NCBI GenBank assembly: GCA_963942565.1 | Contig: OZ012699.1 | Span: forward strand, 29,042,131 to 29,106,130 | DNA: 64,000 bases | Reading direction: 5' to 3' | DNA from: Maea johnstoni | Taxonomy: Eukaryota > Annelida > Polychaeta > Spionida > Magelonidae | Part shown: positions 11,428-22,522 of the stretch, one piece after another | Layout of the letters: each line of letters begins with the position of its first letter | Numbering within the stretch: position 1 is the stretch's first letter | Notes under the pieces: model-generated | Told to the model about the DNA's origin: nothing | The model's database searches: none | The model's input: the letters and a program-made list of their open reading frames with translations, nothing else | Made by a program: the position numbers and the translations under genes

Positions 11428-12382
11428 CAGGGTTCATACTGGTTGACCACAATACAATTCAAGCACTTTCAAGGACATTTTCAAGGACCATATTCTACTT
11501 TTCAAGGAATACACAGGATCAATAGATACTGACAATTGAGAAAAAAATGAATGTCAGAGGAGAGAATAATGAAGAAAGATGGTAATATATTTATAGTTGC
11601 GTATAGGTGATCCTTTTAAGAGGGGTAAACATATGCGTCAAAATCAACTAAGTTTTTTTACATGAAAAAAAATTGGGCAGAACTCCGGTGTGTGTGACAG
11701 TAATCTCGTTCGTAAGAATGAGATCCCATCACTTGTTTTAATCATCCCCCATTCCCGGCCACCTTGGTAGGACAGGGGTTAAAAACATGCATTAATTTTA
11801 ACTATTTAAGAGCCCATGTTATGTATGACAATTCTAAAAGACCCCCCTAGTGGCATTCCAGGTTAGTGATGTATAAAATACACTTACCTTCAGATGCAGA
11901 TGACTGGGGTAGACTTGACAGTCAAGTGGCTGTTGATTGTTGTCTTAGTATCAATTCGTTGTTTTGCATGATAGCGTGAACACTAACCTTTTACGATGTC
12001 CAAGGAACAAATAACACTAGGGGTGTGTAAATAGGCCAATAAATATTCTTAACTATAGACTCAGCACTCATGGCAACTCCGGCCTGTCATGCCGGCGGCA
12101 GACTACATCAACGATCTATTAAATATCCATGTGTATGGGCCAGTTCAGGTTTGCAGAAAACCTGAACATGTATATGATTTGAGGTTCCGCGTTTGTTGAG
12201 CTCAATTAATTCTTTTGTCTCATGTCAGCCCGGCTTCGTCTATGCTGATCGCAATCGCACAGTTCTGTTCATCTTGTTGATTTCCCGGTTTTTCAAGGAC
12301 CTATCGTAAAATTCAAGCACTTCCCAGGTCAAAGTGAGAGGTAAACAAAATTCAAGGTTTTTCAAGGAGCGTACGAACCCTG
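11428..12382. mobile_element. hAT-like non-autonomous element (955 bp)
   Basis: The ends form an inverted pair: CAGGGTTCATACTGG at the left, GGAGCGTACGAACCCTG at the right. Both termini continue inward with TTCAAGCACTT and TTTCAAGGACC motifs in inverted arrangement. No transposase frame is present. I could not see a clean 8-bp target duplication, so the superfamily call rests on the CAGGG/CCCTG termini. Confidence 0.55.
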
Positions 12383-12387
12383 AGTGT

Positions 12388-12540
12388 TAGGGTATGGTAA
12401 CCCTAAATGTAACCCTGGGCCTGATTCCTAACCCTAAACCTAGCCCTAGGATTAGGGTTAGGGTTAGGGATCAGGTCCAGGGTTAGGGTTAGGGCTAGTC
12501 TTAGGGTTGGATAACCCTAATCCTAAACCTGGACCTGATT
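12388..12540. repeat. Interstitial telomere-like repeat with inversions
   Basis: Blocks of TTAGGG alternate with blocks of CCCTAA (for example CCTAACCCTAAACCTAGCCC followed by GGATTAGGGTTAGGGTTAGG), giving head-to-head junctions within 150 bp. TTAGGG is the common animal telomere unit. The copies are short and imperfect. Confidence 0.75.
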
Positions 12541-13156
12541 CACCATGTTCGTAGCAGATGTACTTATGGGCATGAGCAGTTTTTTATTCAGACAAAAGTG
12601 GTCTAAGAGCATACCGATTTGAAATTTTGATGCACAAATCCATCTTTTATGAAAAAAGCAAACAATTTTCAAGCTTATCTTTGGTCAAATATGTTGAACA
12701 CCTAAACATACAAAATTCGACGGAATAATTGATTGAAGAAATGACTAAACCTTCAGGTGGCGATGTCAGGTAATTTGCATTTTTCTTTTCACACAAGAAG
12801 GTGAAACTCATTAAAAGTGAGGACTGAGATCAAACGAAATGGAAAATTGAGATCATACTAGATTTGTTGAGTTTTAGTAAATATGTTGTTCTTCAAATAA
12901 ATGCAATTGTGAGCTTTACAATTCTAAATATAAAACTAAAGATAGAGCATTTCCAACAGTATAACTGAATAATAGTAGGACAATTAAAGAGCATTGGCAA
13001 CATAATGCTTCACATTTCCTCATTTGGTTTTCTTGGTAACGGGTTGATTGTAACTTTTTTCACAATATTAACATTGCAGAAAATAATTCTATATGAATAA
13101 CCATATAGAAAGGATGTCATGTATAGCCATATATGGTTTAAACCAAAACAATAAAT

Positions 13157-13158
<2 letters not shown>
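12541..13158. other. Gene-free AT-rich stretch
   Basis: I see no gene, RNA or repeat structure that I can support in this stretch. Confidence 0.4.

Positions 13159-13236
<78 letters not shown>
13159..13236. repeat. (TA)n microsatellite, left half
   Basis: An uninterrupted (AT)n run directly abuts the CAGGG end of a hAT-like insert. It resumes at 13635-13759 on the other side, so the two runs are probably one microsatellite split by insertion. Confidence 0.9.
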
Positions 13237-14074
<838 letters not shown>

Positions 14075-14290
14075 TTGTCAATCACATGATAGTGTAGGGT
14101 CGCCACCAGTCTTGAGACTCATGACTCATACTGTATTTCAATTGGCTGGAGTCTCGGAGTCTTTGCTTTCCCTAACCGTATCAGATTTATGGCTATTTCT
14201 TAGTGCCGACAATTTTGCAGGTCATGCAGCATCAAAGTCTCGTTTCGCCTGAATAATTGTAGATGATGGACCAATCTTATTGACATATTC
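14075..14290. repeat. Solo arm of the foldback family
   Basis: The run CACATGATAGTGTAGGG followed by CGCCACCAGTCT, GACTCATGACTCATACTG and a CAATTGGCTGGAGTC block matches the outer arm of the 2.2-4.2 kb element. Its far part (CTCGTTTCGCCTGAATAA and the following 40 bp) recurs near 45.42-45.48 kb. No second arm is seen nearby. Confidence 0.55.
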
Positions 14291-14559
14291 ACATCAGTGA
14301 CAGAAGAAAAAGTTTTAAGGTGGGTAGTGTACTATAACTTATGAGGATTAGATGTAAGATCCAACTGTCATTGTGTGACTGTAGGAAAACTCAATGGAAA
14401 TCTAAAATACCTGTGTGTTTTTTTCGAAAAAGGTGAGGCTGATTGTTTGTTTCTGTATTCCTCCACTTACATGAGTATTGACGCAACTGGCAGTTTCTGT
14501 ATATACATCACATTAATATTCAGTTTTCCTTGTTTTGAACATCTTATCTGCCTTTTCAG
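14291..14559 (+). other. Presumed upstream exon and intron of zinc-finger gene B
   Basis: A donor-like AAAGGTGAGG at about 14429 starts a stretch (GTGAGGCTGATTGTTTG and onward) that is also present before gene C near 48.22 kb. It ends in a CTTTTCAG acceptor at 14559. This suggests both genes share a short 5' non-coding exon and intron. The exon limits upstream are not resolved. Confidence 0.35.
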
Positions 14560-14614
14560 ATCCATGATGTGACAGGTGCATCAAACTAACTACTATGTGA
14601 CAGAACATCATCCC

Positions 14615-16549
14615 ATGACGGCCAAAATCAATCAAGGTACAGGTCAGCAAGGTCATCATTTCTGCATTTCGGAGAGATTTACCAGGTTTCGGTCTCTACT
14701 CAATAGAACTACAGTGAATGTTATTCAGCGAGCAACCTTTTTCAAGTATGACCAACTTTCTAGTGTGATAAATAGTAAGAGGACACAGAGAAATTCCTCA
14801 CAAAAATATTTGGGTATCCTGAAGGGTAAAAAGTGTTGGTGTCCAAAAGACTCCCTGCAGTTAAAGACTATGCATGCAATATATAAGAGGGTGCACAGTG
14901 GGGAAAGACCCTTTCAGTGCAATGAGTGTGACAAGGCATTTATATATGCTTCTCACCTTGCACTGCATAAGAGGATTCACAGTGAGGAAAGACCTTTCCA
15001 GTGTGATGAATGTGGCAAGGCATTCAAACAGGCACCAAGTCTGTTGCAGCATAAGAGGATACACAGTGGGGAACGACCTTTCCAGTGTGATGGGTGTGAC
15101 AAGGCATTCGCAAAAGAATCTAATCTGGTACAGCATAGGAAAAGGGTACACAGTAGGGAAAGACCATTTCAATGTGATGAATGCCACAAGACATTCACAG
15201 ATTCTTCTGTTCTGGCAACACATAAGAGGATACACAGTGGGGAAACCCCCTTTCAGTGCAATGAATGTGACCAAGTATTTAGATATTCTTCTGCTTTGGT
15301 GGAGCATAAGAGGATACACAGTGGGGAACGACCCTTCCAATGCAATGAGTGTGATAAGGCATTCAAATATTCTTCCGGTCTGTCGCTGCATAAGAAGAGG
15401 GTACACAGTGGGGAAAGCCCCTTTCAGTGTGATAAATGTGACAAGGTATTTGCACAGTCTTCCACTCTGATGCAGCATAGAAAAAGGGTACACAGTGAGG
15501 AAAGACCCTTCCAGTGTGATAAATGTGACAAAACATTCAAAAAATCTTCAGATCTGGTTCATCATAAGAGGATGCATCGAGGGGAAAAACCCTTCAGATG
15601 CAATGAATGTGACAAGGCATTTACAACTTCTACTTATCTGTTAAAGCATAGGAAGGTACACAGTGGGGAAAGACCCATTAAGTGTGATGAATGTGACAAA
15701 GTATTTGCAACTTCTTTTCAACTAGTTAGGCATAAATTGATCCACAATGGGGAAAAAGCCTTCCAATGCAATATATGTGAGAAAGTGTTCAAAGATGCTT
15801 CATATCTGGTACATCATAATAGGATACACAGTGGGGAAAAGCCCTTCAAATGCAATGAATGTGACAAGGCATTCGGAAATTCTGCGAATCTGTCAAGGCA
15901 TAGGAGGATACACTTTCAGGAAAAACCCTTCAAGTGCAATGAATGTGACGAGGCATTCCCAACTTCTTCTGCTCTGGAATATCATAAGAGAATACACAGT
16001 GGACGAAAACCTTTCGTTTGCAAAGAATGTGACAAGGCATTTACATATCCTTCTGATCTGATAGAACACTCAATGACTCATACGGGAGAAAGACCTCAGT
16101 GTGATAACACTAATGAGACTAGTAGGACATCATCCCAGCTAAAGCAGCAACATTTAACACTTAGAAAGCTGCTAAGCCAGAGACTAGCACCACAGCCTTT
16201 AGAACTAAGGCAATGGATCGTTGTTGAAGGACAGTGTGTCCCTATTAAGCAAGAGTTAGCGGAAAATACTAGTGGCATATTAGTAAAACAGGAACATCTT
16301 GTTGATAAACAACAGAGTTCCCCAATAATTGATAAGTTGGGGGAAAATGCTAGTAGCATATTAGTAAAACAGGAAAGTCTTGTTAATGAAATATCGAGTC
16401 TCCCAATAATGGAAGAGTTGGAGGAAAATACTAGTAGCATATTAGTAAAACAGGAAAATCTTGTTGAAGGACAGTGTCTCCCTATAAAGAAAGAGTTGGA
16501 GGAAAATATTACTAGCGTATTGATAAAACAGGAAAACCTTGATGTCTGA
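14615..16549 (+). CDS. C2H2 zinc-finger protein B
   Basis: A nuclear DNA-binding type protein with 14 intact C2H2 fingers between about 14.90 and 16.08 kb and one degenerate finger after them. Linkers are mostly HSGERPFQ or HSGEKPF. A long tail follows with repeated blocks reading IKQELAEN, ILVKQEHL, ILVKQESL, ILVKQENL, PIKKELEEN and VLIKQENL, giving six SUMO-consensus lysines in about 115 residues. The frame opens at 14576 with GTG, so I take the first ATG at 14615. An ATG at 14870, just before the finger array, is a safer alternative because the intervening stretch is untranslated in paralogue C. The last residues (QENLDV, stop) match the relic end of gene C. An AATAAA lies about 60 bp after the stop. 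Confidence 0.85.
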   Translation: MTAKINQGTGQQGHHFCISERFTRFRSLLNRTTVNVIQRATFFKYDQLSSVINSKRTQRNSSQKYLGILKGKKCWCPKDSLQLKTMHAIYKRVHSGERPFQCNECDKAFIYASHLALHKRIHSEERPFQCDECGKAFKQAPSLLQHKRIHSGERPFQCDGCDKAFAKESNLVQHRKRVHSRERPFQCDECHKTFTDSSVLATHKRIHSGETPFQCNECDQVFRYSSALVEHKRIHSGERPFQCNECDKAFKYSSGLSLHKKRVHSGESPFQCDKCDKVFAQSSTLMQHRKRVHSEERPFQCDKCDKTFKKSSDLVHHKRMHRGEKPFRCNECDKAFTTSTYLLKHRKVHSGERPIKCDECDKVFATSFQLVRHKLIHNGEKAFQCNICEKVFKDASYLVHHNRIHSGEKPFKCNECDKAFGNSANLSRHRRIHFQEKPFKCNECDEAFPTSSALEYHKRIHSGRKPFVCKECDKAFTYPSDLIEHSMTHTGERPQCDNTNETSRTSSQLKQQHLTLRKLLSQRLAPQPLELRQWIVVEGQCVPIKQELAENTSGILVKQEHLVDKQQSSPIIDKLGENASSILVKQESLVNEISSLPIMEELEENTSSILVKQENLVEGQCLPIKKELEENITSVLIKQENLDV

Positions 16550-16704
16550 CATAATTTACGATAAAGCAGTACTCAAAATACAACTGTCCAATCGAAATAA
16601 GCAACTCGTAATAAAACACCTCATTACAGCTCTATTGCTCAGACTTGATATGTTACAAATAGAATTAACTGCACTGAACAAAAGGGTTTGGTAGTAAGTA
16701 GACC

Positions 16705-16918
16705 TTAACCCTTCCAATGCTGAGGCTACTTTTGTCCAAAGCACAATGATGCTAAAATATTTGAAAATCATCTAAACACTGTCATGTTGCTATTCATTGG
16801 ATAGCTCTCGCTGAGAACTCTCTGATGTGAACCCATATGTTGGGGATTCAGTCATTATTCTAAGTTTTTTGCATCATTTTTGATTGGCCAAATTAGCCAC
16901 CAACAGCATAAGGGTTAA
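16705..16918. mobile_element. piggyBac-type MITE, TTAA flanked
   Basis: TTAA at 16705-16708 and at 16915-16918 flank an insert that starts CCCTTCCAATGCTGAGGC and ends CAACAGCATAAGGG. It is the best-preserved member of the family in the window. It lies about 160 bp after the stop of gene B. Confidence 0.75.
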
Positions 16919-17497
16919 GAGAGAAACATAAATAGGCCAACTAGGGCATAGCAACATTTTCAGGCGGAACACACTGACATTGAAAAAAATGTTATGTAAA
17001 AGACTCTGCAAAAAATGTACAAACTACCAAAATGCTCATGACATGCATTTGTGAGAAAATTGCCAGTGAACTTGGGGTTGTTAGGATATAGTCCGTTCAA
17101 ATGATTAAATACAGTTCTAATGACAATGGCTTATCTCATTTATGACTTAATTATTTCATTATGATTCTTATATGAGTACGCTTGTTACTGGGCTCTTAAG
17201 TCTGTGATGCTGGTGACACACTCAAAATAACCCATTTCCTAGTTTAGCACTTTTGTACCCTTTCTAACAATTGTAATCCAAACCCTGTGGTCTTGGTGTT
17301 ATAACTATAAGTTTTCTTCAACTTAGTTGCTTGAGCTGACCTGAATAGGACCACGATTGTACAACCAGGCAAAATACAAAGCAAGATTAAGAAACAAACA
17401 AAGCAGATTTGAAAAGGAATGGTCTTTATTACATAACATATGGAGTTGATATTTCTTCTTTGTCTCATTTGTCAAACAAGTATGTTAATATTGCACG
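16919..17497. other. Gene-free stretch
   Basis: No supported feature. Confidence 0.4.
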
Positions 17498-17807
17498 TAG
17501 GGATGTCATCTATAGTCGATAAATCGACATTTTCACTTTGTCAATTAAATAAACTCGAATGGTTGGGTATTGAATCGAAATAATCGATATCCTGTACACC
17601 AATAATGACGTATAATTATTAATAAAAAATACACTTTTCCCAGACATTTTCCTGTTAAACTAATGCAAAGTGAAACTCTGACTAAATATTGAAGTATTTT
17701 CTATGGCTTTTGTAAGAGAAATTGGAAGGAATGGTGTGCTTTACTCAGGCATATGGCCAATACACAGGGTATCCAATCTAAATAAAGGGATATCAATGAC
17801 ATCCCTG
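17498..17807. mobile_element. hAT-like MITE
   Basis: The left end TAGGGATGTCATC and right end CAATGACATCCCTG are inverted copies. The interior has repeated TCGATAAATCGA-like palindromes. About 310 bp, non-coding. A similar TATCAATGACATC string recurs at about 17895-17910, so a second worn copy may adjoin. Confidence 0.5.
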
Positions 17808-19939
17808 TAAATAATTGTGCCCTACGAGCATGTTACGGCGTATCGAATCGAATTGAATTGAAAAATATATCAATTAATTGAATCACTAAAATTTCTTATC
17901 AATGACATCACTAATTGCACACTAGCTCGTAATACAGATGGTATTCAGTAGGTTACTCACCATACATTTAGAGAAGTTCCACATCCTGCTTTGCAGAAAC
18001 CATGTATGACCATTCATCTATCTATAAAGGAGTACCTTTGCTATACAATGTCTTGGATAAATATGGTATATACCAATTTGGTGATTTTCTGCATAATTTT
18101 ACAAACTCTGCCAAAAAGGCCCATTTCACAAAGATTCGCTCAGGTGGTTTAAAACTAACCCCTATTTTATTGTGCATGTCTTCTTGTTAAGGGCATTGTG
18201 TAGAATGTTGAGAATATTTTCAGTCAAAATCAAACAATAATCTTGAACCAACTATTTTTTGGAGAAAACCCTGATTCTTTAATTGAATGATGTTGCCCTA
18301 TACCAGCCAAATTGCTTTCCTCAATGCAGATCAGTATTTCAAGCATTGTCAGTATTTCTGGAGGGATAACATGCCCAAAGAAAGAAACCAACTTTGGAGA
18401 TTAATGTATTATAACCTGCATATCTTTTCAGATATCTGTAGAACCATACCCCATGAATAAAACTCATTTCAAGATAACTTCTCTGTTCTTCATTAATGCC
18501 AAGTTTTATGAAAATTGAACAAATTTCTACCGTAAGACCTAAACCCATTCATTCCTGTAGCTGCCAAAAAGGCCTTGTTCCTTCGGTGATATTTTCATAT
18601 TGAAAACTTGTTTTGGAAAATCGATATTCAAAAATGCTTATCAGAGACAAATCAACAACTCACTTTTGAACTACTTAATGATTCTGCACTTTATTCCAGT
18701 CATAGATCCTGTCAAAGGGGTCTTCAGGCATGAATGGGTTAACTCTCCATCCCCAGTAGAAACATCTGCAGTTGTCAGATTACAGAACAATAAGGTGCTC
18801 AGATTATGATATTGGCGCAAGCGTGTATTCTTGTATATTATAGGTAAGCAAGACATAATAGTCTTTAATAGATAGCCCCATAGTCATGACTATAAAAATA
18901 TAGTTTTATTTATCAGTATAGTACTTATGCACATCAGTTCATACTGCAAACAAGTACAAAAATATTCATGGGCAGGCCAAACAAAAATACCTTGATAGGC
19001 ATCACAACTCCTTCTAAATACATGTGTATTCCTTACTGTACATAGAAATTGACAAACCAGCATTAGGTATTTCAATAAGAAACAAACATGTAGGCTCAAT
19101 ACAAAGTATGCACATATAATTAGGTGATGGTGATTTTTCAGGCTATTTTTAATAGTCAAAAATAAATAGTTTTTCACCACTAGTTCCATTACAAAATCAT
19201 TATGTTATTTAAAGAGATTTCTGAATGAGCTGAATCATCTTTGAAACTTATTAGTTCCAGACTGTTGACAATACAGACCAAATACTTAAACAGATCAATG
19301 TATGAATGTATATTCATTGACTACGACTCTCGGCGTAAAAGTTCATACATGTGACAAGGTAATAAGAAACCTGGGGACCTTATGATAATAATTGTTAAAT
19401 AATGCACCTACTGGAAAGGAAATAAGATGATACAACTCGTAAATGTTAATTGATTGTGTATAGATAATAGGTCGCATCCAATTGACCATTAATCTCAAAC
19501 TCTAAATCCTCAAACTTATCCCGTCTCCAGGATGACCAATATCAATGTACGATGCAACCATTTTGTTAAATCATATCAGTACATAACACAAAATTACTAG
19601 TAATACAAAACAGATCTTGTGCACTTGCAAAACTAACATGATTAACACAATAGTAAATAATGAATAGTAAAGATAAATGAATGAATAATCAAGAGCAAGA
19701 TAATTTTCCTTTCTTCACTACCAGGTAGACTTTCCTACAAGTCTTTCAGGTGCAAAGCCACTATAGACAACTTCCACAATGTTGCATGCCTGTGTGTAGT
19801 AATCAGGCTACCATAAATCTTTGGCAATATGGTCCAAATATTAATGGTATTTTTATCATGAGTTAAGGGTGTCCTATTCTCCTGGATTCAAGGTCACATT
19901 TCCCAAGGATCCAGACTTAGTGAAAATATCATAGCACCT
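17808..19939. other. Gene-free region; segmental duplication begins near 18.9 kb
   Basis: No gene. From about 18.9 kb onward the sequence has a diverged copy at 54.2 kb and beyond. Matches include the AGTTTTTCACCACT segment near 19.15 and 54.29 kb, and the CTACCATAAATC segment near 19.81 and 55.85 kb. Confidence 0.5.
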
Positions 19940-19979
19940 TTGACTGAACTGAGATATGAAATTGAAGGTAAGTCAATTG

Positions 19980-20500
19980 TACCCTACCTTTTTATCTTCT
20001 CTCAGGTCTGGACACATAGTTATACACAATATCTTGAAAAACAGGCAATAATGAAAATCTCACATTCTTTAGCACCTTTGACTGTATTGAAACATATATT
20101 AAAAGGTAACTTAATAGTACCCCCTCCTCTTTTCCTCCTATCCCATTCAAGCCTGGACACATCTAGTAAGACACAATATCTTGATGATCCAGGCTTAAAG
20201 AAAATCGCACACTCCTTAGCACCTTTGACAGTACTTCGACATAGAATTAAAGGTAACTCAATGGTACCCTACGGTCCCTACCTCTTTTCCCGCTCTCTAA
20301 TGCAAGTCTGGACACATAGTTTGACAGAGTATCTTGAGAAAACAGGCAGTAATGAAAATCTCACACTCTTCAAACCTTTGCCTGTATTGAGACAGAATTA
20401 AAGGTAACTCAATCGTACCCTAGCTCTTGTCCTTCTATCCCATTCAAGCCTGGACACATAGTTGGACACAATATCCTGAAAACAAGCAATACTTAACACA
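19980..20500. repeat. Tandem repeat, ~145-bp unit
   Basis: The landmark CTGGACACAT occurs at about 20006, 20152, 20308 and 20452. Each unit also carries CTCACAYTCTTTAGCACC, TTGACTGTATTGA and a donor-like AAAGGTAACTCAAT. A longer array of the same units lies at about 56.2-56.9 kb in the duplicate block. An open frame through the array has no recognisable domain. Confidence 0.7.
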
Positions 20501-20619
20501 TAGTCACATACTATGATGATATGCTGTTGTACCTCATAGAATCAACAATACCATTAAAAATATTTCCAGTAATACTCTATTTGTATCATGTTAGATTATG
20601 TTTATATAAGGTCACTGAT

Positions 20620-20690
20620 ACAATTCCAATACCAATCATGGACATGGTACAACGCCTTGACCACTGGGCCATCAGGGCAGCCCCTATATT
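20620..20690 (-). repeat. tRNA-Ser/Leu-like remnant
   Basis: On the minus strand, GGCCCAGTGGTCAAGGCG closely resembles the D-arm region of tRNA-Ser or tRNA-Leu. The B box is not intact. A homologous remnant sits at about 57.37-57.40 kb in the duplicate block, so it predates the duplication. Confidence 0.3.
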
Positions 20691-20796
20691 TCCTATAATA
20701 CAAAGTCTGCTAATGTCTGAGGCAATATACTACACAAACAAATATGACAACTATCTAGACCTTGTCATGTTGGTGCTCACTGCAAAGCTCTTGACG

Positions 20797-21074
20797 GGGT
20801 AGTGTCTTCAGAATTTAGAAATTGGGTGCACAAAATTGGCAATTTCAAAATCTTTGGCAATCCTATTTTCAAATTGAGATCACAATAAACTCAGATTATA
20901 ACCATAAACATATATTTACTAATTGAAATAAGGCATAGCATCCTTATTCAGTGTCAGTGTCATATGAATTATAGTGAGGTGACAAATGTCCACTATCTGC
21001 TTTTAAATTGACATTTGTTTTTTTTGGGGGGGGGGGTTCAAATGACACCTGGGCGTCCTGCTGGCTAAGACTAT
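20797..21074. repeat. CTTAGCCAGGA-family hAT-like MITE
   Basis: It begins GGGGTAGTGTCTTCAGAA and ends CCTGCTGGCTAAGACTATG, matching the ends of the 54.87-kb copy less well. Its interior GGGTGCACAAAATTGGCAAT is shared with that copy and with 57.52 kb. Confidence 0.45.
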
Positions 21075-21381
21075 GTACCAAGTACTATGTAATAGTGAAT
21101 GCTCTAAGAACTCTCCATTACTGTTCTGATGATAATGGACACCCAGACGAAGATGAGGTTTCCATCATTATCAGGTAATGGACAATTCTGAGGGCCATGA
21201 CTTTTGTAAAATACACCATTCATTCATCAGGCTCCTTCCACTAGGTAGTTGATATTCAATATCCATTGTTATAATATGGAAATAATTGATGTGTAACCTA
21301 GACAGTAAGTCTACATTACCTGAAAATAATGTAGAGTTAAGACAAATGATACCCCCACTGGTGAATTTTACAAGATGAGAG

Positions 21382-21671
21382 TCAATATCCAAGGGGAGTA
21401 ACAAGATCCCTCTCTGAGGTGAGAACTCTGATGGCCACGGCCTCCCTAATTCTGAGAGGTGGTGGAGCGAGCCACGTCCAATTATTCAGAGCTGGGCAGA
21501 ACTTGACAGCTTTGGTATCACTGAACAGATACTCCTCCCCTCTGAGGGTTCTTAGTTGGGTAGCGTCATCTCTTCTCAAGGGTGAATTTCTGTAGGGAGA
21601 AGATTCAACTTCTTTCTGCCCCTCCCTCCAGACTTTGTCTTGAATGCTGTAGAACTTGTGGACATTCTCAA
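21382..21671 (-). CDS. BTB-Kelch copy 1, downstream Kelch exon
   Basis: The minus-strand sequence TATGTATTTCAG gives an acceptor and the exon starts TTGAGAATGTCC. It encodes VENVHKFYSIQDKVW, a stretch with LRTLRGEEYLF, and NNWTWLAPPPLRIREAV, which look like the last Kelch blades (paired hydrophobic strands, W at blade ends). It ends LVTPLGY and a stop. The homologous exon of copy 2 lies at 58046-58329 with the same acceptor, and differs mainly in its last residues. The exon is 0.85 kb downstream of the main exon, so an intron separates them. The donor on the upstream side is not certain. Confidence 0.65.
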
Positions 21672-22522
21672 CTGAAATACATAACATCAGGCACTTGGCA
21701 TTAGTAATACAAAAATAGTGATATTGTCATTCAATATTACACCCTTTCCATATGAACATGCTCAAAGGAGCATTACATTCCATTGTCAATGGCAATACTA
21801 GCACCCTTGCATTAACTAAATCACTATATACATGGATGACTCTTATCTTTTGAATTAAGGGTCAGCCCAAGTACCGGGTACTATATGTGGCTTGTCAAAG
21901 TCTTCTATTTCAAGTGTGATAAAAGGAAAACTTAAAACACGGGAACTTTTGACTATGCTATAACTGATAGAAAAAGACCAGACAGCCATGCACATGTGGA
22001 CAGGATAGTTTTTAAAGTGGTCCCAGTAAAAAAGGGCCCCAATTTGCCAGAATTAGGACCTCTAATTCAAATAAAGCACCTGCTTAGTATTCATAGATTT
22101 TAGTAGTAGATTTTGGTACTCATAGATATAATAGATGGTTCAAATTTTAATATATGTATTGCAATATGCTTAATCCCAGTCGGTTATTCAAGATGGTGTC
22201 CACTATGCACTAGTAGACAGTCACATCAGCCCCTCTATTACGGACACCCCTCCATAGTGGACACTGGTCAGTCCTGAGGGTGTCAACAAAAGAGGCGTTC
22301 CACTGCATATGAAAGAAAGCGGTCTCATTTTCTAATTTATACACATCAAGATGAATTAAAATGTCAGATCACCTCTAACTGCGACAAAATCACTGTTGCT
22401 CAAATATTAAGAGCCCTTATTTTTAGATGAAAATGAACCAGTAAATATTTATATTTTATAAGTACATGTAATTGCCAAAACGGTGCCAGGTATTGCCCGA
22501 GATGCCCAGACAAGCCTCACTG
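21672..22522 (-). other. Intron of BTB-Kelch copy 1 with mariner-like repeat
   Basis: This is the presumed intron. At about 22200-22310 it holds GGACACCCCTCCATAGTGG and GGCGTTCCACTG, typical of small mariner or Tigger-like repeats. The same repeat sits at the same place in copy 2 (60340-60420), so it was there before the duplication. Confidence 0.45.

Noticed and set aside
14576-14614. Start of gene B at 14576
   Set aside because: The codon is GTG, in the conserved 5' exon; the first ATG is at 14615.
14861-15493. Minus-strand frames opposite the zinc-finger arrays (also at 7.4-8.2, 48.6-49.0 and 49.3-50.4 kb)
   Set aside because: Antisense shadows of the finger repeat; the sense strand carries the conserved C2H2 pattern.
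19940-20401. 153-residue frame as a gene
   Set aside because: Lies within the 145-bp tandem array, and no equivalent frame is kept in the duplicate block.
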